Source: Vandiemenella viatica
Lineage: Eukaryota; Arthropoda; Insecta; Orthoptera; Morabidae
NCBI GenBank assembly: GCA_031002005.1
Contig: JARYHS010013630.1
Location: 238,769,539 to 238,833,538 of the forward strand
DNA: 64,000 bases
Direction of reading: 5' to 3'
The position numbers and the translations under genes were made by a program. Below are positions 56,072 to 64,000 of the stretch, piece after piece (position 1 is the stretch's first letter; the number at the start of each line of letters is the position of its first letter). Under the pieces are notes generated by a model, which was not told where the DNA came from, made no database searches, and saw only the letters and a list, made by a program, of their open reading frames with translations.

Positions 56072-56380
56072 TTATTCGCCCGGTAAATCCTTCCTATTCC
56101 ATTCCCTAATCGCTCGTGGAAAAAATGAGTACAGAAATGAATCGGTTCTAGCGCTGATTTCTCTTTTTTTACGCTCATTCTTAGATATGAATTTTGCTGG
56201 TAATATTTGTTTGCTGTCATTCCAAAATAAGTCAGTCATGAATTTTTCCGTTAGCTTCGAGCAACGCGTTCGGTGTTCCAGGTCTTCCCAAGCTAACTCC
56301 TTCAGCATCGTACTTACGCTTTCCCTCCAACTGCATATACCTCTCACGAATAGGACGGCTCTTCTTTGCACTTTCTCCAA
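56072..56380 (-). pseudogene. LINE ORF2 C-terminal segment
   Basis: 102 codons ending at a stop: MEKVQRRAVLFVRGICSWRE, MLKELAWEDLEHRTRCSKL and a final SFLYSFFPRAIREWNRKDLP. The LEKVQRRAxRF...SVTxML..L.W..L..RR pattern and the closing SFFPRTIxxWN are the standard end of insect Jockey-type ORF2. Confidence 0.85.
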
Positions 56381-56908
56381 TGCCTCCGTAATCCCCTTTT
56401 GATGGAGACCCCATACCGAACAATAATTTCTAAGTGAGGACGCACTAGTAACTTGTATGCAATCGATTTAACTTCTGGAGTGCATTGTTTTAAATTACGA
56501 CCTAGAAATCGGAGCATACGATTTTTTTTTTTTCATTTACCTTCTCGATATGCTCATTCTTTGACAAATTATTACGAATTGTTACCCATAGGTATTTAGG
56601 GGAATCTACCGTTCTAAGTAAGTACCATTAATTGTATATTCAGAGCTAACCTTTTTGAATACACTCCTGACTTGGAACTTTTTAACGTTTCACTCCAACT
56701 GACAGTTTTTACACCACGGAGTTATTTTCATAATATCGACAAGGAAAAAAGCTCATTTGCCCTGCGTTTTGATTTCACGATAAATAATAGCATCACCGGA
56801 AAATAATCTTTTCTTCCCCCTTATTATGTCGCAAAAATCATGAATGTATATGAGAAACAAGAGGACCCCTGGGGATACCCGAACCTCACTTCGGTAAGTG
56901 ATGAACGC

Positions 56909-57094
56909 TCACCGTCGAGAACTACATTGTGTTCTGCCCTTCAAAAAGTCTCCAACCCAGTCGCATATTTGTGAAATTATGCCATAATCACGAAGTTTCC
57001 TAAGTAACCTAGTTTGAGGCACAGTGTCAAAAGCTTTTTTAAAATCTAATAAAACTAAGTCATCCTGGGATTGCTCATCTATAATACGGCACAA
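56909..57094 (-). pseudogene. LINE reverse transcriptase, catalytic-region segment
   Basis: 61 codons with DDLVLLDFKKAFDTVPQTRL and LRDYGIISQICDWVGDFLKG. The aspartate in LLDFKKAFD is the first catalytic metal ligand of the palm. It continues the 57240-57482 fragment after a frame change. The later YxDD block should lie at about 56700-56850, but the sense is too broken to call. Confidence 0.8.
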
Positions 57095-57239
57095 GTCGTA
57101 AATTAAAAATGTAAGTTGTGTTTCGCAGCATCGGCCCTTCTGAATCCATGTTGATTTGGGTTTAAAAGCTCACCTCCATCCAAAAACTGCACGACATGTG
57201 AATAGATGATGTGTTCTAAAATCCTGCAAAATATTGAGG

Positions 57240-57482
57240 TTACGAGATCGGCCTATAATTTTGAGGATCATTAACATTCCCATTTTGAAACAGTGGACTT
57301 ACGATGGCGGTCTTCCATTCAGCTGGTATTTTTTCTTGATCCAAGGAGGCGGTATATAATTTCATCAAATACGGTGCAATTTCTTTTGCGTACCTAGAGT
57401 AGAATCTTGTAGGAATACCGTCTGGTTCGGGAGCCTTATTGGATTTTACGTTCATAAGCAGTTTACTTATTCCCTCCATCAA
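57240..57482 (-). pseudogene. LINE reverse transcriptase, N-terminal segment
   Basis: 80 codons reading KSNKAPEPDGIPTRFYSRYA, PYLMKLYTASLDQEKIPAEW and FQNGNVNDPQNYRPIS. This is the KAPGPDGIP...NYRPIS block that opens the reverse-transcriptase domain of Jockey/CR1-type LINEs; here P replaces the usual G in APGPDG. The frame breaks immediately after the conserved YRPIS. Part of the truncated copy at 55825-57500. Confidence 0.8.
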
Positions 57483-57500
57483 GAACGAGATTTACCATAA

Positions 57501-58050
57501 CTTTGTTGGTACGATTGTTAAACATAGGAATCTGCTATACGTTTTCTGTTGTGAAAGCTTTTTTTAAATATACGAGTCAAAATTTCTGTTTTCTCTTTAC
57601 AATGAAAGTGTGTTGGAAATGATGGGCGAAAAACAGAAGTTTGATGAAGAAAGTTATATAAATAAGAGGCAGTATGGGGGGTCACATTTAAAGTCGAAGG
57701 AAGAAAACTGTAGAGGAAGGCCAAAGGTATTTGTAGCAGATAATTGAGGACGTAGTTTGTGATGGGTATGTTACGTTGATGAGGCTAGATCAGTGCAGAA
57801 AGAGATAGAAGATTGCATCAGACCAGTAGAGAGACTGGCAACAAAATAAAATTACGATTTTTGTCTGAAGAAAATTCTCATGCCACGTAAATATGTTACA
57901 TATGGACAGCGTTCAGCAGAGACTCATCTTAAAGATACCATCTATATGCGTCTACATCTGGAATGTCTTGCAGGAATACAGGTGGTTTTCTTGTATCTAT
58001 TTTAGATTTTCTTCGCGAGGTTATGCTAAGTATAAGGAACTGGTGTCCAA
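57501..58050. other. Intronic, no gene recognised
   Basis: Nothing supported. Confidence 0.5.
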
Positions 58051-58059
58051 ATATTTCTC

Positions 58060-58170
58060 TTGACCTCCAACTAGCTCGGTATTTAGTGCTCAACTGGAGC
58101 CCTTGTTTAGAATCCCGGTCTCGGACGGAAGTTTTATACCCCTAAAAGTGATGGTATCAACTTTCTACAG
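58060..58170 (+). repeat. tRNA-like SINE fragment, family C
   Basis: GAATCCCGGTCTCGGACGG, then TTTTATACCCCTAAAAGTGA; the same block returns at 58960-58990. Confidence 0.5.
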
Positions 58171-58342
58171 ATATTCATTACTGGAAGCGCATGATTGAGT
58201 CTACAAAATTCAATAGCTATCTAAATGTTTCGTGCATTATTCGGTAACATCGAAATAAAAATTTATTGACTTGTTTTAAAGGTGTGATATTTACTCCCTC
58301 TTGACTACTTTGCATCTGGTTGCAGTGTTGTGTTGTCCACAG

Positions 58343-58507
58343 CAAGTACGGCCGCTCCCTGGTTCTGGCGACTGTGGTGGGCGCGGCGGTGGTATGCATG
58401 CTGGGCCTGGTAATAGCGCTACCAGCTCATCTCCGTTTCCGCAGAGATCAGCACTTTTGGAGAGCCGCTGTCGTATCAGATAGCCCCGACTGCGCTCAAG
58501 TTGGCAG
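58343..58507 (+). CDS. Gamma-glutamyltranspeptidase-like gene, membrane-anchor exon
   Basis: The 165-nt exon lies between acceptor TGTTGTCCACAG (ending 58342) and donor CAG/GTCAGT (58508). The first base completes the codon left open by the exon at 39886-40003. It encodes KYGRSLVLATVVGAAVVCML and then GLVIALPAHLRFRRDQHFW, a single hydrophobic signal-anchor of about 22 residues with positive charge before it (type II topology). It ends in RAAVVSDSPDCAQVG, the AVVSDxxxCxxxGR motif that opens the catalytic domain of gamma-glutamyltranspeptidases. These surface enzymes cleave glutathione and transfer its glutamyl group. The catalytic threonine lies in later exons beyond this window. Exon end phase 2. 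A different GGT-family paralogue is possible. Confidence 0.75.
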
Positions 58508-58874
58508 GTCAGTACAACGGTCGTAGAATTGATTCCAGTCGGTCTAGTACATAATGCAGGTCTGCTTTCCTATAAATGGTTATTGTTAAATTTCTTATTT
58601 ATTGGTTTTATCTCAAGTTTACGAAATAATTGGGGGTTGTCAATTGTAATTTTATATTAAGTAGGCTATTATTATGTCTTCTTATTCACTTATGTTATAG
58701 GGAAAAAATTGAAATTAGCAAAGCTCTCTAGCCGACTTGGTGAATAATATTGAATATTATAGGGGATATTGAAAAGCTCTGGAAATGGAAGCGTACTAAG
58801 CCTTTTTCCGGAGTTCACTGCCACCATCCCCACGTTTAGTTCTCCAACGCTCATTTACATCAATGAGAGGGGGG

Positions 58875-59060
58875 TCTTAAATGTTAGCTAGCGAGCTGTG
58901 TGGTAACTCAGTAAAAATGCCCGAGTGGAGATCTTTTTGACCTTGTTTTGAATCCCTGTCTCAGACGGAATTTTTACTGCCCTAAAAGTGACATTCACCA
59001 GTGTCAAAGTGACATTTAGATGGGCTGCAGATTCTCTTTACCAGACATCCTAAAGTTAAG
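58875..59060 (+). repeat. tRNA-like SINE fragment, family C
   Basis: TGTGGTAACTCAGTAAAAATG head, GAATCCCTGTCTCAGACGG, TTTTTACTGCCCTAAAAGTGA. Shares the latter blocks with 58060-58170. Confidence 0.5.
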
Positions 59061-60237
59061 ACATGATAGAGGTAGAATGCTAGGTTAGACAGTTTATTTG
59101 TCGACCGAACATCCGTCGGTTTCTCCCGGCCAATAAGTGTTCAGTTTTATAGTTAATCGGTTTTTAATTTCAAACTACACACTAAAACATATCTGCGAAG
59201 TACATTCTTTTATGCAACATATGGAACTGTAGAGAGGAGAGAATATTAACTAATTTTATTGAATTTGTCCTCAAAATTGGTAAAGGCATTATAGTATCAC
59301 TGAAAAACTATTTTAATGAAGATTTCCTAAATGAAAGTAATAGCAGATATTAACAAATATCAAAGGTGTAAGAGTGTCTCTTAGTGCCATTTATAAAAAT
59401 ATGCGGTAACTCTTTCAACATATGATTAGGCGTTGCTATCTGAGTGTTGTGGCAGGATAAAAAAAAATTAAAAAAATACCTAGGGTATAGAATTGGAACA
59501 AGGCAGATTTATTAAGGTGCTACTGTTTGCTTATTATTTCCTGGTGACAGAGAATAAATAAAATTGATCATGCAGACACTTCTACAAATTAAGGTTAATG
59601 CATGTCAACTTGAAAATATCCTAAAATCCCACAAAATTGATGGTTCTCTGAGAAATAGCTCCTACAGAAGCATAAATAGCCGTCAATGCCAAACTGTTTG
59701 AGCAAATACCGCAGTTAAACTATTTTTACAGTAATTTAAATTTATTCCATATGTACAGCGTAATAAATGGAATAATGAGAAATATGATACCCAAACACAT
59801 TCCGATGAAATTTTTTAACGTAACAGCAGTTCACTTGCTTTTGGGCGATTATCGTGGAAAGTAAAGACAATTGTGATAGCTGTATACGAGCAGCAGAGAT
59901 GAAATCTTTAAAATCTGTGAAACTATTTACAAAAACGGCTTCCAGTAAAAAATGAAATGAGAGGAACTGTAAACATAGTGCAAATGACGAATTACAGTAG
60001 CATAAGAACCGCTGGAGAAATTATCTGCATAGAATGAAATGTACCAAATTGGGATTCTATTGATATGTTGGCAGCTCTTGGCGTAAGCGGTAGAGTGAGG
60101 TGAAGCATGAATAGGATATGGCTTTCCTGACAGACATAAAAGTTTAAAAAATGGCCAAGCGAACCTAAGAAATACTAAGAATTATTAATTGTGATAATGC
60201 AGTTGGAATTGAAAGACCTGCAACATCGTAGGCATTG
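59061..60237. other. Intronic, no gene recognised
   Basis: Nothing supported. Confidence 0.5.
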
Positions 60238-60245
60238 GTCTAGTG

Positions 60246-60576
60246 CAGTGGTTCCCAATTAGGGGTAAGCGTACCCCCAGGGGTACGTGAGGTTTCTTCA
60301 GGGGGTACGCGCGGTAGTCTCTTGGCTAAGGTGATCACTAAAATAATTGAAAAAAAAAAATCAACTTTTATCAGCCAAAATAAACATTACTATCACCCAA
60401 ATATATTTTAAGATAAACTGTGTTTGTGTCAATTATATCATTGTAATCCTGTAGTTGTGAGAAGCACTCTACTGGGATGAACGAATTCATTTATTTATCA
60501 TTTCAGCTGTAAGGGGTACGCGCGGTTGAGCTCCTTCTTGCAGTGGTACTCGGGAAAAAATAATTGGGAACCACTG
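60246..60576. mobile_element. hAT-type MITE (331 bp) with exact 8-bp target duplication
   Basis: Tips CAGTGGTTCCCAATTA and TAATTGGGAACCACTG are perfect 16-bp inverted repeats. GTCTAGTG flanks both sides (60238-60245, 60577-60584). Subterminal GGGGGTACGCGCGGT / GGGGTACGCGCGGTT repeats occur in the same orientation. Non-coding. The perfect duplication implies a fairly recent insertion. Confidence 0.95.
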
Positions 60577-60654
60577 GTCTAGTGGGAACCTAACTGAAAA
60601 GTTCATGACCGACTTATGACAGATGTGGCTCTTTGTCACCCACTTTCCGCATCA

Positions 60655-60850
60655 CCCTTGGTGGCTCAGTTGGTTAAGGCGCGTAACTGGCGAACAGATG
60701 TTCCCTTCTCGAATCCCGGTTTCTTTTGGAATTTTTACGGATATTATAGGTGGCAAAGATTGGGATAACGCTCGGTTCGGATTTCACGTTAAAGTGCAGA
60801 TACCCTATACCTGATGGGATTGCCGAGTTAGGCAAATGCAGCCGCGACAT
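60655..60850 (+). repeat. tRNA-like SINE
   Basis: GTGGCTCAGTTGGTTAAGGC (A box) and CTCGAATCCCGG (B-box like) followed by GGAATTTTTACGG, similar to the 24.3-25.3 kb and family C heads. Confidence 0.5.
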
Positions 60851-61405
60851 TAGTGCACAAGCGCAGCAATTCTAGAAACCTTAGTCATTTTGCGGCCAGA
60901 CCCTTCGGAGATTTCCCTGCCAATATCGCAACATGCATTTAATTACCAACTTCCAGGCGTTTTAATTTTTTCTAAATTTTGCACACGTATTAAGAACGTT
61001 TAACAACACAATAATTTCACATCTGTAATCTGGTATTCTAATTACTTGGACAGTAACAACAGAAAAAAGGTTTTGTTACGCAACATTTTGCACATGCGCA
61101 ATTGATGATACTTTGATACAAGCTACTATGATAATGTCTGTACTCGTTTAGTATGATGTTAAATAGTGAGTACTCGAAACATCGTTTTCAATTACTTTGT
61201 ACTATTGTACTCGTACTATTATAGAAGAGTAGTCTTCCACATTTACACTGCTATTGGACCTCTGGTGGGGTTGACCATTTAATTGTGTGTTACTCGTGGG
61301 AATAATATTTAAAACTGAAACCACAACACACAATAAGAAAGATTGACGAAGAAAAGCCAACAGTAAGAAACATACTTATGAAACAATCTGAACTAAAAAT
61401 TTAAA

Positions 61406-61550
61406 AATAAAATTGTAGTTAAACTAAATATACGCTTTCGTAGTAATGTAAACTAAAAGGTTAAAAATAATCTTTAAATATGAAGATTTTATTTAACAGT
61501 GATAAGACGTCCCACAATTAAAGATAAATTTTTTGAATAGGCTTAAAGAA
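61406..61550 (+). repeat. Inverted repeat arm, left
   Basis: ACGCTTTCGTAGTAATGTAAAC, GGTTAAAAATAATC, TTAAATATGAAGATTTT and GTCCCACAATT reappear inverted at 63002-63150, about 85% identical by eye over roughly 145 bp. Confidence 0.75.
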
Positions 61551-61764
61551 TATAGTGTAGTGTCCCCCTCTGTATGCCTCGCGATTTACTACTTTATAAA
61601 CAATTTTATTAATTATCACAAATAAGTGATTGTGGGGGGGGGTTTCTCTTCCGAAGTGGTCCTTCACATTAATCCAAGTGAAACATAATATATTCAAAAG
61701 AAACATATTTATTTTATATATAGAAAGCAAACTTTATTTGACGAAACAATTATTGAATGGATAA

Positions 61765-62175
61765 ATGGTTGTTCCCGCTCAGGTAATGGAATTTACAGTT
61801 CATAGGTTCTTTAACCTTGGAGCTCGTTGTGGTCACTCTGTAGATGATTGCGTACGTAGGAGTTACGGTAATGTTGAGCAGCGCGGTCCACGCGAAGAGT
61901 CATGTCAGCGACCCGCGAGGAGAGCTGTGTCGAGTCGATCTGGCGTGTTGTCGCCAGGCCCCAGGGTGAGCCGAGCGTCTGGTGTCTCTCATGTCAAAAA
62001 GCCACGTTGTCGGTGTCGCAGGAGACCCTCAGCACTGCGCGAGCGAAGGTGGCTCGCTCCGTCTTGACATGCCGAAAAACCAAGTGTCCGCCTCCGTCCA
62101 TTGTAGGCTACTTCCCTCGTTGACTCGCCTTGGACGAAGCTCGTCCCCCTTTCCTCTTCCTTTTGGACGAACATA
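61765..62175. other. GC-rich island, product unknown
   Basis: GC-rich with arginine-rich open frames in all three forward frames, a sign of composition, not coding. No acceptor/donor pair leading to the expected next gamma-glutamyltranspeptidase exon was found. Confidence 0.3.
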
Positions 62176-62822
62176 TAACAAACATAAACAATTTATTAGC
62201 AACTAGCGGGAATGAATTCCATTGGCTGGGATATGTACCACCACATCCGGCATTTCCTTGGGAGGTTCTCACCTACGTGCTGTCCCCTTTCGGCTCTTTT
62301 CATTGGCTGCAATTCTTACGTGCAAACAGTTTCTTGTTAATGAACGTTTCGTTTCCAGCGACGTCTGCAAAGTGTCTGACAGCTCAGCTCCACAACACTT
62401 TTATTATGGGTTTTGAAAGAAGTCTTTCATTCGTCGAACATCCAAACAGACGCGCTCATAATGTCACACTGTGTCCATTGTTTTAAACAAACCCGCACTT
62501 TATCTGAGAAGCTCTCCATCACTTCAGTAAATTAATGACCCAAAACATTCGATAACACAACGGATGTCTGTTCTTTTGAACGTCAACCAGACCTCGATAA
62601 AGTACATTCTTTATTACTCACTAGCCTGTCCACTAGATTACAACCATTATCCTTGTTCACATTAAATATTCCTTGCGATAACCTTGTCGGTCGAGAACCA
62701 CATTCAAATCAAATCATACGAATTTATGGAAATTAAATACAGTATGGCAATAAAACGACTGAATCTAACAACATTTCTTGTTACTGATACACAATGAGAT
62801 TTACAGAATGGGACATTTCAAT

Positions 62823-62995
62823 AGTTACTGATTACAAAATTAACTTTAATGTAAAAAAAACGTGGGGTGCTCTCTACGTAACTTTTGACAATGACTCTGT
62901 TTTTACAAACAGCCAGCGGCAGAAAATAAAAAGAAAACCGATACAGCACCCCAGCACGCTCTTTTACATTAAAGTTAATTTTGTAATCAGTGACT
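62823..62995. mobile_element. Small palindromic MITE (173 bp)
   Basis: Arms of 34 bp (AGTTACTGATTACAAAATTA... against its inverse ending at 62995), with a further inverted GGGGTGCT/AGCACCCC pair inside. Open frames on both strands across it mirror each other because of the palindrome. It sits immediately inside the right inverted-repeat arm at 63002. Confidence 0.75.
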
Positions 62996-63001
62996 TTATT
63001 C

Positions 63002-63150
63002 ATTAAGCTTATTCAAAAAATTAATTTATTCTGAATTGTGGGATATCCTATCGCTGTAAAACAAAATCTTTATATTTAAAGTTTATTTTTAACGTTTTAG
63101 TTTACATTACTACGAAAGCGTGATTTAAGTTTTTAAGCTATAATTTTATT
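63002..63150 (-). repeat. Inverted repeat arm, right
   Basis: Reverse-complement partner of 61406-61550. Confidence 0.75.
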
Positions 63151-63204
63151 TACAATTATTTTAGGATCGCTAATCATTGCAAAAAATAATTAAATTAGCC
63201 TGTC

Positions 63205-63345
63205 GAAAAACCACGCATCGCTATGCATAGCCATTTGAAGGAACCATTCCAGTATTCGCCAGCAGTGATTTAAGGAAGCCATGGAAAACCAAAATGTAGA
63301 TGGCTGAATGTGGATTCGGACCAGCGTCCTCCCGAATGGACATGC
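63205..63345 (-). repeat. SINE family A fragment
   Basis: GAAGGAACCATTCCAGTATTCG, AAGCCATGGAAAACC and GGATTCGGACCAGCGTCCTCC. It ends abruptly where LINE ORF1 sequence begins. Confidence 0.65.
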
Positions 63346-63870
63346 GAAGGCTCTAACGAAACGCTTCCAAGACTGAGCAGATGTGTGAAATGTGCACAGC
63401 TCCAACCGACGAATAAGTGTAATCTACCACAATCGGAGAAAGCTAAATGTGTTAATTGTACAGGGGATCATCCAGCATCATGGAGAGGATGTCCCAAATA
63501 CCAAGCTCTAATCAAACCACCTAAACCAGTCTCCAGTGAAAAAAAGAATTCTACAAACGATTCAAATAATAATGAAAAACCAACACAGAAGAAACAACAA
63601 TTAGGACACCAACGATCGTACGCCGATACAGCAGCTGATAGGTCACGAGAAGAAACGGGGCATTCCATGGAGGAGAAGAAGAAAAAGAGAGTAACCAGAA
63701 GAAAAGAAGAACCAGAAGATCCAAGTGATGAAGAGTCATCCATGTTTGGTTTCGGACTGCTGAAGATTATTCAAGGACTGAAATCGACGATGCAAAAAGT
63801 GAAAAAGACTAAAAACAAATGGGGAAAATTTTTTGCCTTCATCGAAGGAATAGTGAAAATATTTACTTGA
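63346..63870 (+). pseudogene. Jockey-type LINE ORF1 (gag-like), 5'-truncated
   Basis: The open frame runs to a TGA at 63868. The in-frame ATG at 63310 lies in the adjoining SINE fragment and is not the native start. The authentic part opens with a zinc-knuckle-like cysteine pattern: RCVKCAQLQPTNKCN, then KAKCVNCTGDHPASWRGCPK (CCHC type). A lysine/serine/glutamate-rich linker follows, and a hydrophobic tail KIIQGLKSTMQKVKK. This is the nucleic-acid-binding chaperone that coats LINE RNA. The upstream knuckles and N-terminal domain are missing, so the copy is 5'-truncated, yet the remaining frame is intact, suggesting a young insertion. Confidence 0.8.
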
Positions 63871-64000
63871 TGGCTAGACACGATAATACACAGCGTGACA
63901 CATTATTGGCAGTATGGAACGCCAATAGCATTAAAAATAAGCGACATGAATTTGAAGACTTTATGAAGCGTTATGACATCGATATAGCACTTGTCAGAAA
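63870..64000 (+). pseudogene. Jockey-type LINE ORF2, N-terminus, runs off the window
   Basis: ATG at 63870-63872 overlaps the ORF1 stop as TGATG, the usual coupling of Jockey ORFs. The 43 visible codons include TLLAVWNANSIKNKRHEFED and YDIDIALVR, the first strand of the apurinic-like endonuclease domain (WNANSI, with the catalytic Asn). The endonuclease nicks target DNA to prime reverse transcription. No stop within the visible part; the gene continues past position 64000. It is part of a 5'-truncated element, so it cannot be a full autonomous copy. Confidence 0.75.

Larger units (their letters stand above)
55825..57500 (-). mobile_element. Non-LTR retrotransposon (Jockey-like), 5'-truncated
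   Basis: Minus-strand ORF2 pieces occur in order: the reverse-transcriptase lead-in (57482-57240), the catalytic palm region (57094-56909), and the C-terminal end (56380-56072). They are followed by a 3' UTR containing TGTGTGGCGGAGGGTGCATC (inverse context, 55873-55892) and a T-rich plus-strand tract near 55820-55860 that is the copy's poly(A)-like end. The 5' end stops within ORF2, as usual for LINE copies. It lies antisense within the host intron. Confidence 0.75.
40004..58342 (+). other. 18.3-kb intron of the gamma-glutamyltranspeptidase-like gene
   Basis: Bounded by GTGAGT at 40004 and a CAG acceptor at 58340-58342. It is filled with repeats and holds a THAP exon on the same strand and a 1000-N gap. 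Confidence 0.65.

Noticed and set aside
61765..62067. Arginine-rich frame as a host protein
   Set aside because: Arginine richness appears in several frames at once, so it reflects GC content; no splice signals in phase with the host gene.
62794..63006. Matching open frames on both strands
   Set aside because: They mirror each other because of the palindromic MITE at 62823-62995.

Overview
The window is AT-rich insect nuclear DNA. Small exons with consensus splice sites lie in very long introns, crowded with tRNA-derived SINEs, non-LTR and LTR retrotransposons, and hAT, Harbinger and mariner relics. The repeat density suggests a large-genome insect; I cannot name the species. Two runs of exactly 1000 N (6339-7338, 40469-41468) are assembly gaps.

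Layout: 1-6190 holds transposon relics: a foldback MITE (~590-1112), a tRNA-derived SINE, a LINE reverse-transcriptase fragment and a hAT element with intact 8-bp target duplication (5012-6034). 6194-19237 is an endogenous adintovirus / Maverick-Polinton, the main find. It has terminal inverted repeats starting AG and ending CT and a 6-bp target duplication TTCGTA on both sides. It carries the virion module: packaging ATPase (minus), then on the plus strand a phospholipase A2-domain protein, a small hydrophobic/basic protein, an adenain-type protease, a penton-like minor capsid protein, a tiny overlapping ORF, a hexon-like major capsid protein and a conserved protein of unknown role; a further minus-strand gene sits near the right end. 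An env-bearing LTR retrotransposon (8070-14408, minus orientation, 4-bp target duplication TTGT) is inserted into the 5' end of the ATPase gene. No DNA polymerase B or retroviral-type integrase is visible; they are deleted or hidden in the gap beside the left inverted repeat.

19244-39880 is intergenic or upstream sequence with DNA transposons (a MADF-only element, an internally deleted Harbinger, a hAT fragment), a tandem array of ~0.6-kb units with tRNA-like boxes, and SINEs. 39886-58507 is the one host gene I recognise: two exons of a gamma-glutamyltranspeptidase-like type II membrane enzyme, split by an 18.3-kb intron with compatible splice phase (2). That intron contains a THAP-domain first exon on the same strand, a nested SINE-in-SINE, a mariner relic, a LINE 3' half, several MITEs and two tandem arrays.

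58508-64000 continues the gene's next intron and holds a hAT-type MITE, a distant pair of inverted repeats and, at the right edge, the ORF1/ORF2 junction of a Jockey-type LINE.

The virus genes would form one capsid-building and packaging set driven in part from a compact divergent promoter at 14472-14527. Most are broken by single-base frameshifts. The left copy of the nested LTR also shows many one-base deletions relative to the right copy, so part of the apparent decay may be base-level assembly error.
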